Shown here: in pieces, positions 14,331 to 26,846 of the stretch
How the letters are laid out: each line of letters opens with the position of its first letter
How positions within the stretch are numbered: the first letter of the stretch is position 1
Source of the DNA: Lagopus muta
Lineage: Eukaryota; Chordata; Aves; Galliformes; Phasianidae
NCBI RefSeq assembly: GCF_023343835.1
Contig: NC_064437.1
Span: forward strand, 22,605,001-22,669,000
DNA: 64,000 nucleotides
Direction of reading: 5' to 3'
The notes under the pieces: model-generated
What the model was told of the DNA's origin: nothing
The model's database searches: none
Seen by the model: the letters and a program-made list of their open reading frames with translations, nothing else
Translations under genes and position numbers: made by a program

Positions 14331-17300
14331 GTATTTTTTTCTGATTTTTCTCAGCCTTCTTGATAGCAACAGAAGTAAGCAACCCAGAAACTAAGGACTG
14401 AAGAAAAAGCAATACCCCAAAACAACCACCACCCTAAACGAGTAGTACGTAATAGGAAATACCTGGGAGTGTGGGAACACTGAATGAGTTGCTTCTTTGG
14501 TTGTATAAAGTCTATGAAGATGGAGCCTGCTTCATGAATAAGCCAACATCTACAGAGCATCACTTCAGAGAGGTGCAGGCTCAACAGAACAACTCAAAGC
14601 AGCATCGCCTTTAAAAGTTCATTTTATCGTAGACAAGAAAAGCAAAGAGGTGACTGGGTCAGCCTGGAGATAAATCCACTCACAGAAATTCTGCGTGTGA
14701 GCAGCGAATGAAGCATGTGGCAGCAGGGTGAGTCATGGCTCTCGTCAGGGCTAATTGGGGAGTGGATGCTTTCCCTGCACAGGCTGCCTTGGGCTGCTTA
14801 CCAGGGCTGTGACTGCAGTCATGCATGAAGTCAGGCACTGCACTGCAGAGACATGGGACAGTTCTGTTTCTTTGTGCTGTGGAATGCCACTTCTAGGAAT
14901 CCCTGTGCTGGCTGGGGGACCTGATGGAGACAAATTAGGCTTTTCCATGCATCTTTGAGAGAAGCCAGACGCCGGCAGAACCCCAGGACAGAAAACATGG
15001 CTGCTTGTAGTGTCAGATGTAGGCACACACAGAATTGACTCAACCAAACTCACACCCAAACAGTCCTTCCAGGGCACCTTCTTCCCAGGTCATTAGTGGT
15101 AATTCAATCAAATCATGCATGTGAGTGGAGAAGATCTGGTCCTTGTCAGCAGAACAGTCTTACTCACTGACAACAACACTGGAGAAGGAATCTGTGGTGG
15201 GTAGGATTCCATGCAAGAGAGTGCTTGCAGGCAGGGAGCAGGCATACTGCCATGGGGATGCTCAGCACCCAGAGACATGCTAGGGCAGTCCTGAGAGACT
15301 GGCAGACCAGTACGAACAGCAGAAAGAGATATCCAGCCTGTACAAGCCTCAGCAAGGCACAGCAGGGATAGAGCCTTGTGCTGCTGGGAGGGCAATGGCC
15401 TCTGGTAGCTTGAGTCTGGGCAATGACCACAGGAGCAGTACTGCTATGCTCCCAGCCTCCTCCCACGGCCTGTGCTGTGAGCTAAGGGACACATCCTGCA
15501 CTGTGAGCTGAGGGATGCATCCCACACACACACTAGTGGGGGAGGTGGATGAGCACGTACATGGATTGTTCCCTAGCAATAGTGGCAGGAGGGAAAGCTC
15601 TGCTCTGCCTACCAGGCCACTGTGAGGAATTCCTTGGCATTTACTTAGTTTTTTTGAGGCTCTTTTCGCTTCTGACAGCATCACGTTTCAAGGCTGTGGC
15701 AGTATTTGTTAGAGATATTTTGGCAGGGAGCCCCTAGCCTCACACCCCCTGCCCATCCTCACTACTGACCTCCCCACCCTTCTCTGTCCACAGGCAAGGC
15801 AAGCAAAGATTGCATGGCACGCACAAGAGCTGCCATGCTTGCACCTGGCAGGGATGAGATCTTGGCATCAAGAACAGCCCTACCTGTGTGCTGGGAGAAA
15901 AGAGCTCATACAAGAGGAACAGATAGAAGGAAGTATTTCTCATTGGGGACCATCTGTAGCAGCTAAGATGATACTGAACTTCAACAGCTGGGAAACACAA
16001 TGGGGAGGAGAAACACAACACAAACCCACGCTCCTGGCAGGAGGAACAGACTGAGCAAGCATGTGTTAATGAGCTGGAAAGAGCAAAATTTTGAATGCTG
16101 CAAAATTCTGGGAGTCTGCATGCCCAGTCTGGAGAAGGTGGTCTTAATTGCAAATTGCCTAATTCTTAATTGCTGTCTGTTGTGCTGGCAGCGTTGGAAA
16201 ATGCCTCTTGTTCTCACAGCCTGCTCAAACAGAAATTGGGGTATCCAGAAGGTAAGTGAATGTTGAGAACTGCACAGGAAATGTGCTCACTGTATAAAGA
16301 AAGTGTAAGATTCCTAAATTTCTGAATACACCCATTTGCAGAAAAACTGCAGAATTTCTGTGTCCTGGACACAGGTTCCCTGGCTTAGCAAGCATGAGTG
16401 TGCTACAGTCTGCTAGCAGCAGTAGAATCTCGCAAGTGTAAGATTAAAATTAATTACATCTTTAAATTGCTCAATTAAGTCAGATTTTTCTCCTTGGCCA
16501 TATTCTGCTCTTTGACTTCTGAAACAGGATACAACAGAGAGCTTTGGCACCAGCTCTACAGTGCTGTCACCCCCCACAGACCCACCCAAGTGCTGTTGGC
16601 TCACCAACACTCAGATGAAGTATGACAGTGCCTTGTGCTACAGTTAAATTTTAGTCCAAACAGCGTGGGAACTGCACAGCTCAGGTCTGGCAGTAGTCAC
16701 ATTAGAACAAAAGCATTTTAAGGTTTATTGGAGTACTTAATGCTTCACTTCGTGAACATCCAGTGCAGGTAACAAACTGAGAGGATGCAGTGTGCCAAGG
16801 CAGGTAAGCTAGTCCAGGAGTTGGGTCTTCTGCGCTGCAGGCTGGAGGCTATAGAGATATGGGAGGGAAGAGCTTACCCTACACCTTTTCCAGGCTGTGG
16901 GCAAAGTATTTCAAATGTCCTGGCAGCAGTGGGCAATGTGGGCAGACAGCCTGCTGCTGAACTGAAGCTGCTTTGTTTCACAGGAGCAGCATGTGCGCAT
17001 GATGGTGCATGACACCCTCTTCTAAGATGGTAGACTGTGCTGAGCAGCAACTCAGCCAGCTCTTGCTTCCAGAGGGGTGCTTTCAGCCTGCTTCTGCCTT
17101 CTGCACCCTCCTGGAGGTGAGGAGAAGTGGCACAGCTGGAGTCTTCCACTCTCCTTCAGAACTACACCAAAACCAAGCAGTGCAGCCAAGCATCCCCATG
17201 CCCAGGTGTGTGGTGCATCCTTTAGCACAGAGCAGCCTCAATGCTGCCAGGAAGTCCCCTCCGAGGAGGCACTGCTATGCCCAGTGTGTTGATGAATCTT

Positions 17301-18041
17301 CTCCCCTTGGTGCTCAGATACACTGAGTAGCAAGGTCTGGCTTTTTGAGTGGGGGCAAATGCAGATGAAGAAGTGAGGTGTTAGTGATACCCGTATATTT
17401 AAGGCAGCCATGTTCTCAATGTCTCATCTTTTTTTTTCCTACACATATGCACGAGCTGTCCTTAAATATAAATGTGCTGGGACTAACTCATTTTGTATTC
17501 CAGTGGTGATGTGCTCCTCAGACCTTTTTTTTCAGCGTGATCAAAGGCATATATCCACACGCCTCCAGAATGAAAGTACCCAGTCTCATTTGCCTGGGTA
17601 GTTCCCTGGTGAATTCACATTCCTGTTTCCTAACAGCTCCAGCTTCTGCATTTGCTGAGGCTGTGGGAACCTATGGGGTTTTGAATTCTTGTCCCTTATT
17701 TTCACTAGGTTCCTCCAAAAGGAATGGGAAAATGAACCAAGGAACTGACAGAACAGATTCCCCTGACCCTTTGCCCCTCTGAAATCTTCCCCCAGCTTTT
17801 ATCTGCACCATTCCATCTTTTGAGACAGGGGAAAGCCCCTGGAGCTTTTTCATCCTTTGCAAAGAATCCATCTCTGCAGCCACCCAGCTTCATTTCTGGT
17901 AAGATTTTCAGTCCCACTCAGCCATTTGTCTCAGCTTATACGTCACCCTCTTCCTCTTGGGTGGGCAGAAGGGGGACGGTGCAGCTGCTATGCTGGCTGC
18001 TGACTGGGTCACTGAGCTCTGCTGGGCTGGCTGGGCTAGGC
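14331..18041. other. Gene-free stretch ending at the RGS4 promoter
   Basis: No coding exon recognised. At 15475-15523 there is a short tandem duplication with a 26-bp period (about 2 copies, beginning 'ctgtgagct'). Just before RGS4, a CRE-like 'tacgtcac' lies at 17938-17945, about 100 bp upstream of the RGS4 TATA box; a role in transcription is inference. Confidence 0.5.
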
Positions 18042-18048
18042 TATAAAA
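18042..18048 (+). promoter_or_regulatory. RGS4: Probable RGS4 TATA box
   Basis: TATAAAA stands 134 bp before the RGS4 start codon. A start site about 30 bp downstream (near 18073) would give a 5' UTR of roughly 110 bases. No competing TATA-like element lies between it and the ATG. Confidence 0.6.
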
Positions 18049-18181
18049 CAGAGCCACGCCAAGCAGCTGGCTCACAGGCAGACCGAATTCTGCAGCCAGC
18101 AAAGGACCTGCGCAGCCCCTGCTGCTTCCTGCCTTGTGGTTATTTTTTTTCCTGGAATACAGACCTGACCTTGGGAGCAAG

Positions 18182-21100
18182 ATGTGCAAGGGACTCGCTG
18201 CACTGCCAGCCACTTGCTTAAAAAGGTACTGTTTATTTCTGAGCATCTCTCGTGGTCTTGTTAGCCTGGAGATACGCTGAAATGCACTTTGTGTCTGAGG
18301 CAGAAGTGGCAGATTTGGCTCTGATTCCTTTGTAAGATTAGATACAAATGATGGTTTACGGGCTTTTTACTGTTAGTCAGAAACAGAATTGCCTAAGGAA
18401 TTTGTACTGAGCTGTGGGAATGCTACAACCGTCCTTCCCATCAGCAAAACAAACAGCTTGCAGCATTGCTCTGCCTTGATATTCCTGTCATCTGCTTATG
18501 CCACAAGCTTTTACCCCTTTTCTGCTTTCAGCGCTCTATCTCTGGTGAGTTTCCTTTTCTTGATTTCTTTGAGGGGGAAGCAAGGCAGACATGATTTCAC
18601 AACAACTGGGGTTCATTCCCCAGAACACAGCCCAAGTTAGAAACCAAACTTTGCAGGAGCAGGAGACAGGTGCTGATGTGGGGTGGCTGTGCCCCATGTG
18701 TGGCACTGGCCAGGCCACCCCTGTGCTGGCTGAGCTGCCTGTGCACCCCCAGCACCATGAGCTGCCCCACAGCCCAGTATGTACGCCTGCTGTCGTCTGG
18801 GGAAAAAGGCTGCCTGCTCAACATGGCTTTGGAAACAAGTAATACTGACACCCTCCTGTAGGAAGGCATTAGTAAGCATAGAATCAGACACTGGTAGCTG
18901 GGCAAGTCAGTTCAGGGAGAAGCAGCACATTTAGTGATATTTTTCTATCACAATATTTTAAGTGTAAACAATTAGTAGTAATACAACCGTTTCTCCCCCT
19001 TTGCCAGCCCTCCCTGCAGGCTGAGGAGCTCAGCAAGATGATGCTGCTGAGAGTGAGAAATGAACGCTTTGACTTTGCTGTATTTTGTCTAGCAAATGAA
19101 ACAAGGAGTGAAAAGTCAACACTGGAGTCACTGGCTGTGACCTGCTTTGGTCTAACCAAACAGTGCTGAACAAGCTTACTGCAGTCAAGGTGGCTGCAGA
19201 GGGAGTCATAGTGCATTATTCTCATGTCATTCTTGAATTGTTTCTTTCAGTGCCAAGGATATGAAGCATCGTCTGGGTGTCTTGCTGCAGAAGTCAGACT
19301 CCTGTGACTATGGCTCTCCACAGGGCAAGAAGGAGAAAGTATCTCCAAGCCAGAGGTAAGAGCCGTGTTGCCATGCAGTTGAGCAAAGGTTGGCTGCAAT
19401 GTGCTGTTTACTCCTGCAGTGAGATGGAGTCATTAGCATTTCTGCTGCTGCTGCTGCTTCATAGTGCCTCCTGAACTCCTGTGTGCTTGAATCCAGAATT
19501 GAATGCACTCTCAATACATTTGCAGACGACACCAAGCTGGGAGGAAGTGTCAGTCTGCCTGAGGGTAGGAAGGCCCTACAGAGAGATCTGGATGGGCTGA
19601 TCACTGGACTGAGGCCAATGGGACAAAGTTCAACAAGATGAAGTGCCAGGTGCCGCACTTTGGTCACAACAGCCCCATGCAATGGTGCAGGCTTGGGGCA
19701 GAGTGGCTGGCAAGCTGTGTGGAGGAAAAGGATCAAGGCTGTTGGTCAATGCTCAGCTGAACATATAAGCCAGCAGTGTGCCCAGATGGCCAAGAAGGCC
19801 AACAGCATCCTGGCTTGTATCAAAAATAGTGCATCTGGCAGGAGCAGGAGGTGATCATCCCTCTCTATTCAGCTCTAGTGAGGCCACACCACAAGTGCTC
19901 TGTTCAGTGTTGGGCCCCTCACTACAAGAAAGACATTGATGCCCTGGAGCGTGTCCAGAGAAAGGCAAGAAAGCTATGAAGAATCTGGAATTCAAACCTG
20001 ATGAGAAGGGACTGAGGGAACTGGGAGTGTTTAGTCTGGAGGAGTCTCAGGGGTGACCTTATTGCTCTCTACACCAACCTGAAAGGAGGCACTGGCACAG
20101 GCTGCCGAGGGAAGTGGTGGAGTCACTGTCACTGGAGGTGCTCAGAACCATGTAGATGAGGCACTGAGATGTGGTTAGTGGGCATGCTGTGAGTGGGCTG
20201 ATGGTTGGAATAGATCTTCTTAGCGGTTTTTTTCTACTTTAATGATTCTATGATTCTCCCTTTTTCTCCTGACAGGGTTAGCCAAGAGGAAGTCAAAAAG
20301 TGGGCAGAGTCATTGGAAAATTTGATCCATCATGACAGTAAGTAAAGAGTTTCCTTCTGCTGATGCTGATGCTGAGGAGGAGATGCTGAGGGTCCCGCCA
20401 GCAGCCAACATGCCTAGCAGTCCTAAGAGGCATGGGGTGTTATCTTGTGTCTTTTAACAGCACGATGTAGCTCCTTTGACTTCTGGGAGGGGTGGTGAAG
20501 GGTGCTGTATGTGAGATCCAAGGGGCATCAAGAGCGGCGCTTTGGCTGACTGCTAGGCTGTCCCTTTTGTGAGGGCAACTGTTCCACTCCTGTGCCAGAT
20601 GATTTCAGGAGCAGCAAGACTGAAGCACGCAGTCTTTAACATTGGGTTAAACAAGAGGCAGAAAGCAGAGAAGCTATTTCCAGCTGAATCTCCATGGGAG
20701 ACTTTGTCTTCCTATCAGTTCCAGACCACACTGATGCCCTTGAGGTTTCCTTCACGCCATTCCCATGGCCTGAGACTCTGCAGCATATGCTAGCTGGCTC
20801 CTCAGGTCCTTCTGGGATCATACAAGTTGCTTGTGTTCTGGCTGAGCCACAGAGGGTCACAGTGTGGGGGCAGGCAGCTGAGGACCCACGTCTGACATCC
20901 CAGTGGGACCTGCCTGAATTCCAGCCTCCTTTGGCCTGCACGAGCTGCTGCTGTGGAGGCTGGAGCTGTTGCCAGTGGAAAGGAATTGCTCAGTCAAGGG
21001 TAATCCAGAACTGCTGTTTGCTGAGGCATATGGTGTTCATATGTGTTGACCAAACCCAGAAATTAACGCTCTTACCTGCTCTGATTTTCCTCTATAAACC

Positions 21101-22124
21101 CTATATATTTTCCTCCATGATCTGTAGGAGGTCTGGCTGCTTTCCGTGCTTTTCTCAAATCTGAGTACAGTGAGGAAAACATCGAGTTCTGGGTCAGTTG
21201 TGAGGACTACAAGAAAACCAAGTCACCAGCCAAGCTCAGCCCCAAGGCCAGGAAGATATATGATGAATTCATCTCTGTGCAGGCAACAAAAGAGGTATGT
21301 GCACAGAATATTTTTTGGGCATAGATTGGCATATATATGAGCACCCTTCACACGACATTATACACGACATAGACCCCAGGTCCTGAACCAGGCCAGAAAT
21401 AGGGAAAAGAATTCTGGTAGTTTCACAAGAATTGAAAAGCGCCTCTTCTCTTGTGCTTAGCAAGGAAATAGTGTCATCTTTATTGTGTTAATATTTAACT
21501 TGGATAGAGAGAAAGTGGGTCTAGTTATGTGGCCATCCCACATGCACACTCAGGTGGGAAAAGCCCAAGAGGATGCTGATTCCCAGTGTTCCACCTGCTC
21601 CATGTTCCACCTCCTCATGAAGTTGCTTGAGGTTAGTGCCGGGCTGAATCCCAGAGGAGCATGTGTCAGTCTGCCCTGACAATTCATCTAGCAGAAGAGA
21701 TGCATTGGTGTCCATCTGCATGGATTATTTGAAGGCTACAGGGTGTCCAAGGGTCATTTCAGACCACTGCCCACACGGACAGATTAAGTTTACTTGGTGG
21801 AGTTAGGAGGCACTTGGATATGCTAACCATTCCTGGGACAGATGCTACTTATGCTGTCCCTTTGGCCCACAGGTCAACCTGGATTCATGCACACGGGAGA
21901 AGACGAGCCACAATATGCTGGAGCCTACACTGTCCTGCTTTGATGAGGCTCAGAGAAAAATATTCACCCTCATGGAGAAGGATTCTTACCGCCGTTTCCT
22001 CAAGTCCCCCTACTACCTGGACTTGGTCAGCCCACCCACAGCTGGCTGTGGGCCCGAAAACTACAAAAGAGCCCAGGCTCATGCCATAGACTGTAACTCT
22101 AATATCATCTCCCAGTGTGCCTGA
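18182..22124 (+). CDS. RGS4: Regulator of G-protein signaling 4
   Basis: Five coding exons: 18182-18225, 19251-19355, 20276-20337, 21128-21294 and 21873-22124, all with GT/AG borders and continuous frame, 209 residues (human 205). The protein starts [14 protein letters not shown], the amphipathic membrane-anchoring helix of this subfamily with Cys2 and Cys12. The RGS box follows from about residue 62 and contains [11 protein letters not shown] and the [12 protein letters not shown] block; the C terminus ends SQCA. RGS4 is a GTPase-activating protein for Gi and Gq alpha subunits and acts at the inner plasma membrane. Cys2 is the known oxygen-sensitive Arg/N-degron residue of RGS4, RGS5 and RGS16. 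Intron 2 holds a CR1 copy in sense orientation. The gene converges on RGS5 as in mammals. The ATG follows the TATA box and matches the family start exactly. Confidence 0.97.
19497..20257 (+). repeat. CR1 LINE, 3' portion of ORF2 plus 3' tail, in RGS4 intron 2
   Basis: The translation carries the CR1 reverse transcriptase C-terminal region: [24 protein letters not shown] and [17 protein letters not shown], broken by stops and frame changes. It is followed by the 3' untranslated end and the terminal 'aatgattctatgattct' repeat. The copy is 5'-truncated, sits about 140 bp after the exon 2 donor and ends about 19 bp before the exon 3 acceptor, so its tail abuts the splice region. Confidence 0.92.
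21326..21364 (+). repeat. Left arm of a 39-bp inverted repeat (RGS4 intron 4)
   Basis: This segment, beginning 'ttggcatatatatgagcac', is the reverse complement of 24883-24921 at 37 of 39 positions; both mismatches are C/T. It starts 31 bp after the exon 4 donor. Similarity fades on both sides. Confidence 0.85.
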
Positions 22125-23585
22125 ACCTGCAGTGAGGTCAGGAGCAGGCTGGGCTCTCGTAGGAATATATGGCAGCAAAAGCATTCATTGGCATGAAGCA
22201 ACAGAGCTGTCTTCAGTAGCTGTCTAATGTCCCCATTGTGTCCCGTGTCATGCAGCAGCCAGCATTTGTAACCCAAACCAGGCTCAGTCTGTGTAGCAAA
22301 CCCTCCGACTCCGACTGTGTAGGAGCCCTGGGGTCTGTCTGATGTGAGAGCGCAGTGAGGTCACTGTGGGTCCATTTCTGACAAGCACTGAGCCCAGGAG
22401 GGTGGGAGCAGCAGGGAGGGGGCACACACACTCACACCTAGTGCTGGCCATAAAGGGAACAGTCTCATGGTGTCACAGTGTGACGCGTAGCAAGGAGCAG
22501 GGAGGCCACGCAAGGTGGTGTGGACTGATACCTCTCACCCCTTCTAATCAGCAAGAGCTTAGGTGGGAAGGAAGGACTTGGTCTGGTCCTTAGCTGTTTG
22601 TATAGCTCCCAGCTATCAGGCACAGGAAGAGCTCCACTCTTTCTTGAAGGGAGATCAACACTTTCAGGCTAGCACACAGTCTCCTATGGTCATTACACAA
22701 AATTGCATGAAAGCTCTCTCCGAGCTGCTTTTCCTGTCTGTAGCATCTAGATGAAGTTGGCTGAGGACCTTATGTTTTTTTAAGGCTGCACAGAGCTACT
22801 TTTTGGGGGGAGGTTCAGTTTTTTGAACGTGATTGTACCCTTCACACTCCCAAACTAAATCTATCATTCTTATACTATAGCAGAGCAGAACTGAAACATG
22901 TTCCTTCTCTTCTAGACAGATATTAGTAACTCTTGAACGCAGGTTTGCCTGTCCTGACTTGAATGAAGCAATTTGTAATAGACTAAGACCACTATCACAA
23001 CAGCTGAGGAGGGAAGGCGCTGCTTGGGAATACTTGAAATATTACAGGCTTTTTTTTTTTTGTTAGTTTGTTTGCTTTTTAAGTTATTAATGTAAGTTAT
23101 TCATGTCATCCAGTAGTTGCATTACTCACTTTTGTCCTGAAGATGGTGGAAGGGGTGTGCTGGCCTCGCTACTGCTCCTGGGCTCTGGTCATACTCTCCC
23201 CAGCTCTCAGTCTTTCCCTTGCTGGAAATTGCTGCTCTGACAGCCATACATTCCTCGTACTGCATCCCTGCTCAGACAACTGTCCTCACAGGGGTTCTGA
23301 CATGGCAGAAGGCTGTGGCTCTCCAGTAGGTGCTTTGAGGCCCACACAAAAGCGTCTCTTCTCACATTTGCTTTCTTTTGCATTTCTTTGTGTGCTGACA
23401 CATACCACCCTGCATGTTCAGCTGCAAGATGGAGAGCTTCTAATACTCTGAGCATAGCTGAGCATGTGGCTATGTTTTATTTGCCTCTGGTACTGGGAAC
23501 TCTTGACAACTCTTGCAAAAAAAATGTATTGATATTTAAATAATAATGAATACATACTAAATAAAACATATTTGGATTAGTCCCT
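22125..23585 (+). other. RGS4: Probable RGS4 3' UTR
   Basis: No coding potential. The first good AATAAA on this strand is at 23560-23565 in an AT-rich setting ('actaaataaaacat'), which would give a 3' UTR of about 1.45 kb, a plausible size for this gene. A T-run lies near 23050-23062. Confidence 0.55.
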
Positions 23586-26270
23586 GCTAAAGTGCTGTTG
23601 TGTGAACCAAAGAATGCGTGGTGATGCAATTCACTGACTAAAGTTCCTCTGAAAAGTCATTTCACAAGTGGCTCTGCTCCCATTGTTTTAAATCGGGGAA
23701 GGGTGAAGCAGCCATTAAACCCCTACAGGTGTGCTCCCCCGCAGAGGCATCCATCATCTTGGGGCAGGGAGTAGGGGTGGGCTTTTTGGGGTCCATGCTG
23801 TTCCTAACAGGGAATGCCCACCCTCGTCACAGGGCTGGGGTGAGCGCAGGGCCACCCATGGAGGGGGGAACCTCCTCATTGCAAATCCCTGGTGTCCCAT
23901 GTGCCTCTGCAGCTGGGATCTCCCCTTCCCCACCTGCACATCAGAGCTCCAGAGGGGAGCACGCTGCAGCTCAGGGCTCAACCTGACCATGTGCCCAAGC
24001 ACTGCAGAGGTAGAGCTGCCCACTGGGGGATGCCCAGGCTGTGCTGGTGCCAGGGATTTCCTCCGCTCTAGTCTCTTGGGGTGGTATTTTTATTCCCTTT
24101 TCCAGTTTCTTGGGAAACTGACACATCTGGCACAGCTGAAACTCTCAGAAGACTTTGCTGCTTGCCAGGGCTTTGGGAGTGCCCTGTGGAAGGTAAGGAT
24201 GCTGCCCCTTCGACACAGAGACAGAATAAATAGTCCATTGAGACGGTAGCAGAAATAAATGTTTATACGTGGATTACTGAGTGGTACAAGAATGTGGGTT
24301 AATGCAACCAGTTCCTCAGTGCACATCAACATCCCGCATCTTCAAGCATGAAAACCACATGGAGAACATCAAACTGAGAAGCAGCTCCTTGGATCTGTAA
24401 GGAACCCATCCTGCTCCAACCTTGGATGTTGGCCATGGCCCTCTGCATTCCCAGCCAGGGAGCCCAGACCAGTGGCCAGGGGCTGGACTGAACCCTGGGA
24501 CACCCTCAGCCACCCACGGGCACCAATGGCCATCCCATGCTGGGATGGTGCTGGGGCCCAGGCTGCATCATGGGGTTGCCTTGCCCCATGGCAGAGGAGG
24601 GTCCCCAGGCACCCTATGGGCCTTGGGGTGCGCAGTGCCAGAGCCATGGCACAGGGTGGCCTCTAAGGGTGTGAGGGAGGGTGCACCTCTCTTTTCAGCA
24701 GGTGAGGGGCTGAGGTTTCCCTTGGTGGTGTTGGGAACCATGCTAAATCCATTTACTTATCCCTCAGACCCCAGGCACCATATCCTGCACTTTGATTCAC
24801 AGACTGACTTGGATCTGGATGCCAATATTAAGAGTATGTATATGTGTGTGTGTATACTTAAGTATGGATGCAATGTTATAGATGTATAATGTCATGTGAA
24901 GAGTGCTCATATATATGCCAAACTTGGTAAAAGCAAGAGTGACAAAATACATGAAGCATTTGCTACCAGAGATATGATGGTTGTTACTAACTTAGCAAAC
25001 ACTCTTGGGCCTGCAGAAAGCCTGGCCATGCGGTGCAAGCATCGCTATGTTTCCAGGTAAGCATGCCCAAACGAGCCTTCTACACAAACACAACTTCACA
25101 AGAGCTCCAAAACACTCTGGGGGCACAATTCATGGCCACCCTGTTCCTTGCTGGAACTGTTACATCACCCCTAAAGCAAGTTTCCAACATTTTCAGTAGA
25201 GGTCGAGCTGGGGTGGGATTCCCAATGGGTCTGTTTCACCTCCATGGCCTTCAGCTTTCTTTTGGGCATTCACATACCCCAGCCCTGTTTTCCTGCCCCA
25301 CGCAGAGCTGCTGCAGCCAATGACATCCCAGGTTTTCTTTGCACATTCAGCTTCCAGTAGAATCCAAACTTCAAGAGCCTCAACATCAGTGTTCAACTGC
25401 GAAACACGTGAGGGTATCTAGAAATAGCTGCCAAAGCATTCGTGGGAATTAAAGGTCTGGGTCTTTCCATGGAGAAGCCTGGTTGGATTTGCATTTCTAT
25501 GCTGTGAACAGGGAGGTTAAACATGCCAGACTTGGTAATGGTAGCACCTCTTCATGAAGACGTGCGGGTTGTGGTGGGGATATCCTGATGGTGGCACTTC
25601 CTGAGCCTCCTGCCCACTCCTGCCATGCACCCATGCTGAGGTTATCCCACACCTTTGGGCAGCTTGAGCCACTCCAGAGGATTTGCCAGCCTCACCTGCT
25701 GCTCCAGCTCCGACTTTCCCAGCCACTTGCTTGAGAGGAGAAAAAAAAGCCACTGCCAACATCATGCTTATGGTCGCCTTCATCTTTCCCCTGTATCCCC
25801 TCCCTGCCCACTTCCTGTGGTATTTTTATTCGTTGCCATAGTGACAGCATGTAAATATTTGGGTTTACTGAGGTTTGATCCGATTCTGTAAATGCTGAAG
25901 AGGCTGTGTGGAGCCTCATGGCCTAAAGTTTAGCAGTCTGAGTGCAGGTGGGTGCAGGCAGTGAGTCCCTGTCTGCTGCTCCTTGCACACAGATGCTGCA
26001 GGGATCCCCCAGGGATGGGGCTCAGCTCATTCCACATCCAGGGACTCTCTGGTTCGGGGCTGGATGAGGCCCCAGCTACTTTTTGCATGTGCCTTTGCCC
26101 CATCGTCAGATGCAATTTCTTCTGGTAGCAGACAGCAGGCTGGATTTGGATTGCTTGAAAAGATGTAGTCTTTTTAGGAGATGGCCTTGTAGAAACACGT
26201 GCCCTGGGCAGAGAGAGGGAGACAGAAGAGAGAGGCAGGCTACACAAACTCAACAGAGTTTGTTATCTGT
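23586..26270. other. RGS4-RGS5 convergent intergenic stretch
   Basis: No gene recognised. It may include part of a longer RGS5 3' UTR: minus-strand AATAAA signals occur at 26286-26291, 25825-25830 and 24088-24093, and I cannot tell which is used. A short TG microsatellite lies at about 24838-24852. A G-rich, CCCA-rich block spans about 24400-24660. Confidence 0.5.
24883..24921 (-). repeat. Right arm of a 39-bp inverted repeat
   Basis: Reverse complement of 21326-21364 with two transitions. The arms are about 3.5 kb apart and enclose the last RGS4 exon and its presumed 3' UTR. Origin unknown: possibly two insertions of one short mobile element in opposite orientation, or the relic of a local inverted duplication. 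Confidence 0.85.
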
Positions 26271-26846
26271 TCAAGAAGATGGGGTTTTATTGTTCGTATT
26301 TCCAATGACATCTTTGGCTTTGCTGTTTGCTTGCTTTATGTTCCCTGGAATTTGCTCTGACGGGCTTCACCCAGCAGCTCTTTTCTCCCCCAGCATGACA
26401 GTCCTCCTTCCTCTCACCTGTGCCCCTGGTTTGGGTTTGTGCAGAAGTATCGCTGTGGCATGCCTGCTGCAGAGAAGCAACCAGAGAGAGAAGCGATCAC
26501 AGCAGCACCCCCAGAGATGCCACCAGGCTGCATGTGGACAGTAGGGATGCAGCTGCGGGCTGGAAACTATGAGCTTGGTACATAGGGTTGCTAAACAATG
26601 CCAGTGTTTTGAACTAGTCAGGCCCGGGAGCATCACCTGGTGATCCTGTGAGCTGGTCTTCTATGGGAAAGAAAGGAGACACTGGGACATCTGAGAGTCC
26701 AAAGCACTGAGGCAGGTGTTTAGCAGCATTCCTAAGTGCTCTTGTAGGGTGGCATCATGAAAGCAAAGTGGCTATAGGAGTAGGTGCTGAGACAGAAGCA
26801 ATAGGGCTGCCCGTGGTGAGCTGCCTCATGCAGCCTGGCCGCATTG

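Noticed and set aside
25021-25056. Exon-like segment ending in a strong 'gtaagc' donor
   Set aside because: No partner exon or recognisable product; consensus splice motifs alone are common.
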